Source of the DNA: Datisca glomerata
Taxonomy: Eukaryota; Streptophyta; Magnoliopsida; Cucurbitales; Datiscaceae
Assembly: GCA_003255025.1 (NCBI GenBank)
Contig: QANY01011952.1
Coordinates: 189,427 to 253,426, forward strand
Direction of reading: 5' to 3'
DNA length: 64,000 nt
The translations under genes and the position numbers were made by a program. The notes under the pieces were generated by a model. It was not told where the DNA came from. It made no database searches and was given only the letters and a program-made list of their open reading frames with translations. Positions 22,060 to 33,242 of this stretch are shown here, in pieces (positions within the stretch are counted from its first letter, which is position 1; every line of letters starts with the position of its first letter).

Positions 22060-24347
22060 TGTTGGGGGTTATGCCCTCAAAGCACGTGTATTGATATTTT
22101 GATATGAAATTTAAAGAAGATTTTATTTTTCTTATAATTGTTCTTTTAAAATATTGTTGAATAATTTATATAAATATTTAAAAATTTCATATTCATTAAT
22201 GAGACTATGATCTTATATTCGTACGAGAGGATTAAGATCATAGGTAATGAATAAAATTGTCAACAACATATTAAAGTATGAAATCTTTAATGAATGGTTG
22301 CTAGTACGGTTCACTAAGCATTATGAATGTGTGTGATCTAGATCCGAATCATTGATGTGGATAGACATCTTAGTGAATATACTTTATATAATAAAGTTAT
22401 ATATGACAGGACCGATGTGAACTAGTATCTTTATTAACATATCATTTATCACAAAAATTTAATAGACATCAATTCGATGATCATATGTAAATCAGCTTGA
22501 ATCCTGAGTAGTCATGAACTTCTATAATTGTCTATTAGATCTTTTGATTCACTCGTTAAGATATATTTTTTAATCAGGCTAATGACTTTTATTTTGGAGA
22601 TTCAGTGATGTGGATGGCTAGGGACATGATCTTACAAGATTTGGAATCTAAGCTTTCCTAACGGATCGTATATTGGTTTCTTTAAGTGTTAATCCTGAAA
22701 CTAAATTATTATTGAGCTCAAATTTATAATAAGATTATAAATTAGTCATTCACTAGTGGATTAATGGTACTTAAGGATCAAGAGATAATTGAAAAGGTAA
22801 AATGATAATTTTGACCAGTTCTAATTTACGAACCAATAATTGGAGGACAAGACTACATGAAATGATTATGTCAGTGGAGTACATGAGAATACTCTGTAAA
22901 TACATTCTATAATCTCTAAGAGTGCAATTCCATATTTATAGTGGAGTAATAATTGAATTAATAAATAAGATTATTTAATTAAAGAGTTTAATTAATAATC
23001 TAGTTTATTAAAGCTTAGGATTATAGGTTCATGGTCCCCAAGTCACCTCTATACTACGTTGTATAGGGTGTGATAATTTCAGGACATGAGAAAAGGACTG
23101 ACTTGCAAAAAAAAATTATACTGGGGCAAGTACATAATTATGAGATAATTATGTGTAATTAATAAATTGAATTATTTAAATATTTAAATATAATTCTCAG
23201 AAATTATATATATAAATAATTATCGATTTTTTAATTAACGATAAGTGAAGCAGAATACATAATCTATGAAATTAAATAATTAAATTATTATTAGATAATA
23301 ATTTAAATAAATTAAATCAGTTATTTGTGAAATAACAAATAAGTTTGTTGATAGGGATAATCAGATATGTTAATTTTGAATTAACTGATATCTAGATAAT
23401 TATCAGATTAAAATAAATATTTAATTCGTAATAATTGTCATGTGTCAATCACTGATAGAGTATCAGAAATTGTCATGAACTACTGTGGTGCCACGTGACA
23501 CTACAATAGTGAATGTACAACACTGTTGTTGAGAACATCTAGAGACAGTGGTGCCAAGGCACTACAGTGGTGTCAGGACACTATGTTGGCTCACGGCACA
23601 CTGCAGCGCCATGTGGCACTGTAGTTGTGCACAATTATAGTAGGTCCCACTACAATAGGTAATTTTATAATTAAATATTGTTTCAGTTTATCCCTAAAAA
23701 TCTGATACGTTATTATCTATAATATATACAAATATTGTTCTAATGGTCTTGGTTGTTGAAAGAAGATAAGAGAATCAGTTGATCAGATCATCAATTCGCC
23801 AATCAAGAGTCGAATTAAGAACACGATTGGTGTCAGAGAGATTTTCTTCTGTGATTAAACGTTAATCAAATCTTTAAAAGAATAATCATCACGTTATTTT
23901 ATAGAAGCGTCTCACAAAAGTCATTCTAGTAAATATCTAGTTCTCAAGTGTTGAAAACATCTAAAGACATAAAAAGTGTCTTGTATTATTCTATGCGCCC
24001 ACACACGTCCTAGTAAGTTGTGGATTGATTTGGAAGATTTTGATATGTATCTCAGAATCTACTTATCGTTAGAATGATTTTGTGAGAATGGAGGATCGAT
24101 AAGTTTTTGCAAGGACACTTGATATAGACTACAAGAGGTATATGATTCCTAACATTTTATGTTGTAGAATTAACTTATAAGTATATAATGGATCCTGATT
24201 GAAAAAGTGTTTTCAATAAAAGTTTTTATTTGGTTATTGTGGTGTTGCGTAAGTTTTGTTTTACTAAAAGTTTCATTTTTATTAAAAGTTTAATTTTTTA
24301 AAAGGCCACACGCCTCCACCATCCTGCCGCGATGATCAGCAACATTT
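22060..24347 (+). mobile_element. Solo LTR of a second copia family
   Basis: The block begins TGTTGGGGGTTATGCCC, a typical copia LTR start, and ends near gatcagcaacattt. It is flanked by gcatg (22055-22059) and acatg (24348-24352), an imperfect 5-bp target duplication. There is no primer-binding site and no coding sequence after it, so it is a solo LTR nested in the leader of the minus-strand copia. It contains GTG/CAC-rich partial palindromes at 23480-23630. The right end could instead be at 24344 (caaca) if the duplication is judged too weak. Confidence 0.65.
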
Positions 24348-25216
24348 ACATGCTACATGATATTTTGATATTGGCATATCTCTATTTCTATATAGCATGT
24401 TAAATGATGATGCGAGATTAATAGTAAATCATTCATTCACAATTAACCTCCATATTGGATCATTTTTAATTACAACCTATAAAAAATAATAAATAAATTA
24501 TAGTTAATTTAAATACTAATCTCCATAGCATCTGTAATTGTCTCTTTATCCTACAGGAAGTCCCCACATATTTGTAACTCTTTACAAAAGTCCATTCTCA
24601 TTTTAAAATTTAAAATTCAAAATTCAAATTCTAAATTCAAATTCAAATTTCAAATTCTGATTTCAAAAATCCAAAATTTAAACTTTTTGATCAAACCAGT
24701 TTAATTAAGGAAAGCTATTTTTCTATTTAAATAATCTCATTATAATCCTTTTAAAATTTAAAATTTAAAAGATAAAAGATAAATAGATAATTATCTTTTA
24801 AATTCAAAATTTAAAAGATAAAATAGATAAAATGAATAATTATCGTTTTGAATTCTAAATCCAAAAGATGAAAGAATAAAAAAAGATAGTTATCTTTTAA
24901 AATCAAATTTCAATAAATAAAATGGATAGTTATCTTCTAAATATCTCATATCATATCTTTTAAACTTTAATTATCTTTTATCTGTTTAGAAACCAAAATT
25001 CAAAATTCAAAATATTAATGATAAAAGATGTGATTAGGATTTTTACGAAATATCACAGGGTTCCCTAAACCCTAATTATTAGCACTTAAGGTTTTATAAA
25101 CCCTAGTCGCCACGCAAGACACAGCAGTGGATAGCAGGAGGCTGTGTGGCACAGAGGCAGCGACCGATGATTTATTCGATGACTTCCTGATGACGTTTCC
25201 GGTGACTTTTCAGGCG
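24348..25216 (-). other. Copia leader, 5' part, ending at a breakpoint
   Basis: AT-rich noncoding DNA that continues the interrupted leader. It switches at 25217 into repeat R copy C with no copia 5' LTR, so the 5' LTR and the matching right half of R copy B have been lost by deletion or recombination. Confidence 0.45.
24740..24960. repeat. AT-rich tandem repeat with a perfect 14-bp stem
   Basis: About four units of around 60 bp carry gataattatcttttaaa-type text. One unit holds a perfect inverted repeat, TTATCTTTTAAATT at 24791-24804 and AATTTAAAAGATAA at 24808-24821, with a 3-base loop. Confidence 0.7.
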
Positions 25217-25618
25217 ACAATATACTATCAATAAATGATAGTAGTATGAGTATCAGAGTGATACAGGGGTGGAGCCGCGTGGAGTAGTGAGGTCAAGTGA
25301 TCCACGAAAAATATATTATTTTTTCATTTGAGAATTTTTTATTTTTGATATTTTTTTGTTTTTTATTCTACTAACTTTTTAGTTATGACCCACTGAATTT
25401 CTTAAGTTTTAATCTTTTATTTCTAATTTTAGCCTTCATAATTTTTATTTTTATCCCTTAAACTAAAAACACGAAAATCCCAAAAATCCAATTTTCCATT
25501 ACAAATTTGTAATTCTCACCCATCCTCCCCAAGCCCAGGCAACAGGCGACTCAACCTCAAATCGACAGTCACCATTGAGTTGTTGACGTCGATGCCCACT
25601 AACCACCAGAGCAGGTCT
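25217..25618. repeat. Interspersed repeat R, copy C, left part
   Basis: It carries the same landmarks as copies A and B (hairpins actatca-ataaa-tgatagt and gtatca-gag-tgatac, ggagccgcgtgg, the cgactcaacc inverted repeat). It is interrupted at 25619 by a solo LTR and resumes at 27407. Confidence 0.75.
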
Positions 25619-27406
25619 TGTTGGATTGGTGGTTTTAAAATTAAATAAAAATAAGTTTGAACAAGAAACGGATCATGGGCGGAATATTAAATTGAATAAT
25701 TAAAAACCAAAACAACAAACGATCATGCATATTAAATATTGAAACGAATAAAAAATGTTGAAATGATTTTCACATTTGCGATGTATCGGAGATTTTCTGA
25801 ATTGGTGGAATTCTTGTATTCGTTATTCACGTTCTTCAAACTTCAAGATCCAAATCTCAAGAACCAAAACCAAGTATGATCTTCAAGAACCAATTTCCCA
25901 AAAATTTATTCACACCAATAACCACTCTTTAATTTCAAGAGCCAAATCTCATGAACATTTTGTATAGGAATTTGAGTGTAGGCTCTCAAAACGATTGAAA
26001 AAAATTATATTTTAGCGGCAATCTTTAGGGAGGGGAGAAAACTCTTTTTCTCTGTATGATCACACACTTGATTGAAGTGATCCTGTCACAATCAAATTGA
26101 TATTTATAAAAAATAATATTTTGATATTTATAAATAACTCAAATATTTTAAATTTCTGAAAATTCACTCCTATATATTCAAATTGTAGAAAATCAGTATA
26201 TCTCCACAGTGTTTGAGTTGTATCGAAATTCATTAATTCAATTGATAAATATAATTTATCGTTATCAATTAATTAGTTAATTTATTTTTATTTACTAATT
26301 ATCCAATAGTTAGAAAATAATAAATTAATTAATTTCAATACAATTAATCACTCTTAGCCAATTAAGTGCAATCACCCATCACATATTGGTGTAAAAATAT
26401 GTCTTGGCACCAAACCACATTTTGGTTCAACTTGGTTCGTTTTTCTATTCATTTTCTCATACGTTATTTCCAAGACCGAATGGACCCACATGAACAAAGC
26501 TATATGATTTAAATAACCCGATGAATTTATCTCTATAAATTCCCGACCTATTTAATCCTGACACCGTATGACTCCACTATAGGTTCGATACCGAATCAAC
26601 TCTAGATTCATGCGCATTACATTTTATGTTGTTGTAAATAAACTCTATTTATTTTCACGATCCACAAAATATTTTAATATATTACTCATCATGCGTATCA
26701 GTAACAAAAGTGGAGATGTAAAATTACCGTTTTACTCTTCTTGTTATTATTTCCTTAAACTCATTCGTTGACTATGAATAAGAAAGACATAATAATGAAC
26801 TATTTCATACAATTTACAAGTCTTAATCAATGACTCAGCTCATTGAATATTAGGCCCGGTTTATTTATTCACACACCCATCAATAAAGCATAAGGTGTTA
26901 TTGTTTCTTTTGTAATCCAACCATAAATTTTCATATTTGTGTATCACGTAACTCCAACATAGTTGAATTACTATCCAACAGTCGAGATATTGTCCGTCAA
27001 TTCGAACTCACTCATTTGACATATCAAATATCGCAAGTAACTAAGTCAAGCTACGTATTCACCTCAGGATTAAGGTAATTACGAAAATATTTTTAAGGTG
27101 TAACAATTAGATTTAGAGCCATCCATTGGTTCAACCTAACAGTCGTAATCGGATTCGATTGCCCAGTGAATCCTAAGACTACGAATACGTTCTGAACTAT
27201 TTTCAGAAGAGTTTGTTTGGAAGACTCCTCTGACTTTACTCTTCTTACGTTGATAATAGTTTCAGGACTTGATTAAATTGTAAACACACTTTAATTAAAG
27301 AAAAACTTTTATTTATTCATTAAATTTAGTAATACAAAATGACCGAGAAATAACTAAATACTCCTAAATAGTTATTACATCCTACTTTATAGACATAATT
27401 CAAATA
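25619..27406 (-). mobile_element. Solo LTR of the minus-strand copia family
   Basis: It is homologous along its length to the LTR at 15848-17375: it starts tgttggattggtgg and ends tagacataattcaaata. It sits inside repeat R copy C with ggtct (25614-25618) on the left and ggttt (27407-27411) on the right, a 5-bp target duplication with one change; copy A shows the uninterrupted order. At 1788 bp it retains about 300 bp (roughly 26895-27200) that the other LTR lacks. With no internal sequence beside it, it is a solo LTR left by LTR-LTR recombination. Confidence 0.8.
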
Positions 27407-28375
27407 GGTTTCGATCCCTCTCCCCCTCTCTCTCCTTCTCTCTCTCCCCCTCTCTCTCCCCCCGCTCTCTCTCTCCCCCCTCTCTCTCTTTATCTCTCTC
27501 TATTTTCAGGTCTAGGTCTCTCCCCCCCTCTCTCTCACCCTCTCTCTTTCCCTCTCCCCCCTCTCTCTTTATCTCTCTCTATTTTCAGGTCTAGGTCCTC
27601 TCTCTCTCCCCCTCTCTCTCTCATTCTTTCCAGTTCTCTCTCTCCCTCTCCTTCTCTCTCTCTCCCTCTCCCTCTCTCTCTCTCCCCATCCCCCTGTCTC
27701 ATTCTCTGTTTCCATTTCTCTTTCTCTCTCTCTCCCTCTATCTCTCCTGGTAACTAGGGACTCAACCACAAATGACAGTCACCATTGAGTTGTTGACGTC
27801 GACGCCCACAGACTGTCAGTGTGGGTCTCAGTCTCTCTCTCTCTCTCTCTCGCTCTCTCGCTCTTTCTACATATGTGTGTGTGTGTGTCTCGATCTCTCT
27901 CTGTTTCCACTTTTTATTAAGTAGTATTGAAATCCAGATATATTATAGCGTTAAGCGTTATTTTCTAAAAATATTAAGCCAGTCGTTGTTTTTGAAGATT
28001 CTGGTGAGTCTCTCTCTACTTTCTTCATTCTCATGTTTATGCTTTGTTCTTATTCAGTTCTCAGCATTTGGTAGGAATTATTAAAAATTGAAAATTGATA
28101 GATATAATTATTGATAATTGATAGAATTATCTTAAGAATCTGATTTGTGATTGAATATGCTTTATGATTGAATCTGATAATTATCGAATGTATTTCTCAT
28201 TCTCTCTCTCATACATATATATATGTATGTATATGCATAGATATTAAAATAATAAAAAATATACTTTAAATAGAAAACATGAACGGAACTAATGACTCCG
28301 CTGAACTTTTGTCATGGCTCTCCCTAAGCTGACTTCCAACATTTTTCATAAAAATGACGAAAGTATGTTATATAT
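27407..28375. repeat. Interspersed repeat R, copy C, right part
   Basis: Continuation of R copy C after the solo LTR: CT-rich tract, the cgactcaacc-like inverted repeat (27759-27810), then the AT-rich part with gcgttaagcgttatttt and ggtgagtctctctctact, all in the same order as in copy A (14440-15215). Confidence 0.75.
27413..27745. repeat. (CT)n/(CCCT)n low-complexity tract
   Basis: More than 300 bp of almost pure pyrimidine on the plus strand, containing a repeated phrase ctctattttcaggtctaggtc (at about 27498 and 27579). Arg/Glu-rich frames on the opposite strand are artefacts. Confidence 0.9.
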
Positions 28376-28554
28376 ATATTTTTTTCAATTGAACAAATGG
28401 AGAAGCCTTGTAAAGTCATCGTGAGATGGGTTGAAAAAAAATATTTCTAGTACTTTATATAACCTTCAATTTCCTATATTTTAAATTCTCTCAATTTAAT
28501 GATAATAAATTTCACTTTGTTGCAGTAATTCTGTCCACTTCTTTCTTTTCTTGG

Positions 28555-28850
28555 TAAATAAAGAGTGACATTAAAAGAAAAAGAGTTTCAAGCTACAAAG
28601 GGTAACCCCAGGAGCTACAAAAAAGATGGCCACAAAAAGGTGAGCTACTCAAGACAGGGAACAAAGAACCATACTTACGTAGTGCAGCAATGGAAAGAGG
28701 GTCGTTAACATGAACAGTCCTATTTGTATAAGAATCTGGGAATGGTTCCACAACATATCTCTAATTGTATTCAAAATAGAGTTATGAATAGCCTCCCTAT
28801 CTCTACATTTACCCTAAAACGCTCTCCAAATGCCTTACACAAAAGATGAT
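28555..28850 (-). pseudogene. Possible LINE-type 3' end (minus strand)
   Basis: On the minus strand a short frame reads G-I-W-R-A-F, then DREAIHNSILNTIRDMLWNH, followed by a tail that ends in TTTACCAAGAAAAGAAAG. The terminal A-rich run and the tail look like the 3' end of a non-LTR retroposon. I recognise no diagnostic domain, so the call is tentative. Confidence 0.25.
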
Positions 28851-30532
28851 AAAAAACTAACTTTAAAACTAAAAAATTGAAATCCTTTCACCTGGTGAAA
28901 GCTAGAAGCACCTGGTGAGATGTTGCCAATCCAGACACTTGCCATTTACGTCATGCTTTGATAAAATAAACTCATAAACAACTTGAGAGTGGATGCTGAT
29001 CCTCTCATATTTAGAAAACAAGAGAGAGATTTGTTTCATCTTAACTGTCCATTTTTAAAATGGACGGCTCAAATTTAATTACGGAAAAAAAATGTCAAAA
29101 AAAGGAGAAGGGGCAATCTTGATCGTCCGTTACAGAAATAGACGGTTCATATTGCGTGAACATCACCTCATGTTTTCTCAATTCTTCGTATGCAGGTTTT
29201 TCAAATTTTAGTCGATTTTCTTTTTTTACTTCACGGAAATTTCAAGAATAACCCTACTGAAATGTTTAAGTTTAAGTTTTTTTAATATCAACCTTAATCC
29301 CGTTATTTGTTCAATATTAACAATTTCAACGTTGTTATTTAAAAAATCCCTCATTTCAACTCCCTCACCATCTGCTGAAAAAAAAAACTCCCTCGCCATC
29401 TTCACCGATTTTATCATTTAAGATACTCCTAATTTCTAACATTCATATGATTTTTCAGTTTTAACAATTTTACTTAAAATCTCTAATTTTGATTCCCTCA
29501 CCATCTTCACTGACTTTATCTTTTGAGATATCCCATTGTCTTGTCTGCATTGTCTTTGAGCTTTATCTCTCTTCATTGTCTTTCAACTAGGTTCACACTT
29601 CTCACTTCTTAAGAGTCAAAGTCAAGATTGACGACTCGTTGCAGCGGAACACCAGTCCGTCTTCTGGGTTAACCATTCGCCAAATTCTATCTTCCTGAAT
29701 TAATATGTGGTCGTCAGAATCTGATTATGCAGTGGTTGAAATCTGATAATTGATAAAATTATTCTTAGAATATGATTTGTGGTTAAATTCTAATTTGTGC
29801 TTGAATTATTTAGAAAATTTGTTTTGTGTTAAAATGAAAAAAAAAATCAAAAGAAAAATAAAACTAAAGAAGAAGGTTAACCTTTTTCTAGTTCCAAATA
29901 AAGTCGTCTTGAAATCCATATCCATTTAATATCTTAATATATATATATATAGTTTTTAACGTTTGTTTAAGACTAAATTAAGGTAACGCACCAGTTATTT
30001 GTTGTTTTCAACCTATGTTTGGACTTATTTTTATTCTATTTGAAATAAAGAAGATCTTCTATCATTCATTAATGATTTACACTCAACATGCATTAAAGTT
30101 TTGAAATTATGTTCGAAAATTTGTCAATTTGTTTAAGTGATCGTAAATTTCATCTTTAAATCGAACAGTTAGACATCAACTCAATAGAAGATGATTTTTA
30201 GTAGATCTGAGTCGTTCATTTTAATCTAAAAGACTCAAATTTGATTACATGTAATAATCTTGACAACTTTTTTATTACACGTAATAATGTCAATAATGGA
30301 TGAAGTGTACTGATCTGAACCAACAGCTGAGATCTCACTGTTCAAATATGATTACATGTAACGATTGTTTATCAAATGTAATATCTATGACAACTTTTTT
30401 CTTGTTTATGTTTTAGTCCGATTGTGGGTCATCCATTTTTTAAATAGATGGTCTAGATTCATAAAAAGTATTTTTGTTTATTCTTTTCTAATGCTTTCAG
30501 TTGAAATTGTGCAATGTCAATGTAGATATAAT
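28851..30532. other. Noncoding AT-rich stretch with short palindromes
   Basis: No gene recognised. It contains gtccattttt-aaaatggac (about 29048), a type of sequence common near the ends of plant retroelements, and related gtcgttcatttt / gtcatccattttttaaat phrases at about 30210 and 30428, which suggest decayed LTR or MITE pieces. Confidence 0.4.
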
Positions 30533-31290
30533 GGGTCATTTGGTATGTGAAATCAAGAATGATCATGGTAATTGAATTGACGACAATTAAAATTGACCTC
30601 AATACAAGATTAATATGCTTGATTATGTATGATAATTTACAGAATAATGAATGACAATTTAGGATTGCGATACAGTCGTATTTGGTTCGCGTTATCCTAA
30701 TTCGTAATCCTATTGTGTTCTTCTTGCAATTGAATTATCACGTTTACTTGAAGTGATTCTTAAATTAGAGTGCAATCCTAGTTATAATTTTTTAAATTAA
30801 TTGAATTGGAACAGAAAATACAAACAATATATTATTTATAATACAATTATGATTCTAATATCAGATAAAATGACTTTTATATTTTTATATGAAATAAAGA
30901 AATGTCACCTTTCACAATTTCTTTCATTTTATTACTTTAATTAAAATTATCTTTATTAAAGTTTAATCTAGTATTATTAATTTATTTAAATGTATTAATG
31001 AAACATAAATAAAATTAATGTTCAAATTGTACGTCAAAATATTTTTTTATAAAGAAATGAGGGCATTTAAGTAAAATTTTATTATTTACACAAACTTACA
31101 ATAAAATTTAACATATATATCAAACATAACAATCTCAAATTACCACACTTTATTTATTAGATTATAACGTACAAATAAACATGCCAATCATAATTTACCA
31201 GCAATTAAATTGCAAGTAATTGAAATACTGGTAATTGAATTGCAATTATCATAATTTGATAATTCTTGATTACTTTCATTGGGGAAGTAA
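30533..31290. mobile_element. MITE candidate with AT-rich inverted ends
   Basis: The left end reads aatcaagaatgatcatggtaattgaattg (from 30551). The right end, read in reverse complement, gives aatcaagaattatca then tgataattgcaattcaatt (from 31270). The interior is noncoding and AT-rich. The exact outer ends and target duplication are not clear. Confidence 0.4.
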
Positions 31291-31981
31291 TCATGCATCC
31301 AGATATGTTTGATATATGTATAATTTGGAGGGCTAATTCAATTGCCTCATCACGAGCTAAATTAAAATTGTCTGTAGACTATGATTATTGTCTAATTTAA
31401 GAATTTTTACAAAAAAATGTGTATTAGATATGAATTATAAGAGAATTACAATCATAAACAAACTCTACCAAACGGCAGCTATATTGAATATAGAAGCTAA
31501 AGAGGTAGTTAACTTCGCCCTCTCTAACTTTTCTCCAATAAAGACAGTCCCTCTTCCCTCATTTTCTTACTTCTTTCTCGATCCTCTCTTCGTCCCTCTT
31601 TACTTCTCTTCCCTCGTCCTCTCACTCTCCTCTTTATCCTCTCATCGTCCTTTATTTGTTCGTCTCTTGTTGATCATTCCTTCTGGTCTTTTGCCCAAGC
31701 TTTTGGGCATCCATTTAGTTGCTATTTCTGCATTTGTTTTATCATTTTTCCCCTTGATTCTTTTTACCCAGTGCCTGTGTTCTATGGAGTTTGGTAAATT
31801 CTCCATCAGATTTTGTTGACAGATTTCTATGTCCTCAGTACCCTATATAGTATTCCCATTCTTATCAGTCTGTCATTATAGTTTGTTTACATCAAAGTTT
31901 GTGAGATAAATTATTCAAACTTGGTACAAATTTTTTTCTTCAGGCTGGAAATATTGGATTCTTGGGCTCTCCTCTGGAATC
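31291..31981. other. Region before the LINE, possibly its 5' UTR
   Basis: A CT-rich stretch (31540-31660) precedes the LINE ORF1. The frame across it encodes a Leu/Ser/Phe-rich product with no domain; I treat it as untranslated leader or unrelated DNA. Confidence 0.35.
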
Positions 31982-32053
31982 TTGGTTGGTTTTAAAGGGG
32001 TGGAATTCTTGCTGCTTCTAAATTGTTTTCTTGAGCTGGTTGGGCTCATCAAC

Positions 32054-32720
32054 ATGGAGAACTTGTGTAAAAACTTCAACAATGTGCTGGACTTAGATGA
32101 TCTGCTGCAAAAACAAGATCAGATTAAAGATGCATGGTTGGTAGGAAAGCTCATCACAGATAAGGGGATCAATACTACTACAATGATAAGTATCCTTAGG
32201 AAAAGTTGGGGTATTGAAGAAAATATGGAAGTCAAAGTCTTGGATAAGAATGACTTCTACTTCAGAATCCAAAGTCAGAAAGATGTAGATAAAATCGAAG
32301 CCAAGAGCCCATGGAGCTTCAATGGGAGCCTTCTGATTCTTAAGAAATATGAACCAGGCTCCCAAGCGGCTACACTAGAATTCAAACATTCCCCTATATG
32401 GATGCAAATACAGGATCTACCTCCAGACTGGGTAACAGAACAGATTACCATGAGATTGGCTGCACAAGTTGGAATCTTTTTGGAAATATGCAATTATACT
32501 TTGAGTCGGATTCTTGCAAAATTAGTGAGGGCGAGGGTATTATTTGATATTAACAATCAATTAAGGCCTGGGTCTGGGTGAAAAGAAAAAGAACGAGTCC
32601 AATCTGGATTGAGTTTAGGTACGAGAGACTCCCTTAATTTTGCCATATCTGCGAAAAAAATATGCCATGAATCAAGGAACTGCCCCAAACAAGGACAAAT
32701 GAAGAGATGCCGTTTGGGGA
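32054..32720 (+). pseudogene. LINE ORF1: DUF4283 domain plus zinc knuckle
   Basis: An ATG at 32054 (MENLCKNF) or one upstream in the same frame at 31982 opens a DUF4283 domain of about 170 residues, with the typical WLVGKLITDK, FYFRIQSQKDVDKI, SPWSFNGSLLIL and WMQIQDLPPDW segments. A stop at 32579 interrupts it. The following frame reads PIWIEFRYERLP then a C-x2-C...H...C knuckle around 32640-32690. These proteins bind LINE RNA; this copy cannot make a complete one. A lysine/asparagine-rich linker with stops leads to the endonuclease at 33243. Confidence 0.75.
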
Positions 32721-33242
32721 TTGGCTAAGGGCGAAACCAACCTTAAAACTCCACAAGATATAAAGATATCCATTGCTTAGAGTATTAGTAATGGAGAAAA
32801 AGCTGAAGATCTTGGCAGTGTCTCACATGGCAGACCATAATATAAAAGGCAGGAAATTGTTAAGGACATTGGCAGAAAGAAATACATTCAGGTTGATGGA
32901 AATGGGGGAAAACCAAGTAGTTCAAACCAGGTTATGGCCCAATCCCAATCTCATATTTTTGCTAATGAAAATACAGGTATGAATTTATATCTTACTAATT
33001 ATGAATTGGATTATATGTCTACCCCTGAGGAGGAAAGCCTAAAGGAACTTAAGGATGAAATCGTTAAGGATAAAGATGATTCTAAGTGCTTAACTGATAA
33101 GAATAAGGGAAACAAAAGATCCAAGATTGATTCTGAAAATATCTGCATTGAAAATCACGTTCTAGACATGTTGGATAATTCTGCTTTTGTACTGAATCCT
33201 ATAAATAATAGTGGGACTTTGATGGCTTGCCCAAACAAGCCA

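Noticed and set aside
31388..31819. 143-codon frame before the LINE ORF1
   Set aside because: Leu/Ser/Phe-rich product of a CT-rich leader; no LINE or host domain.
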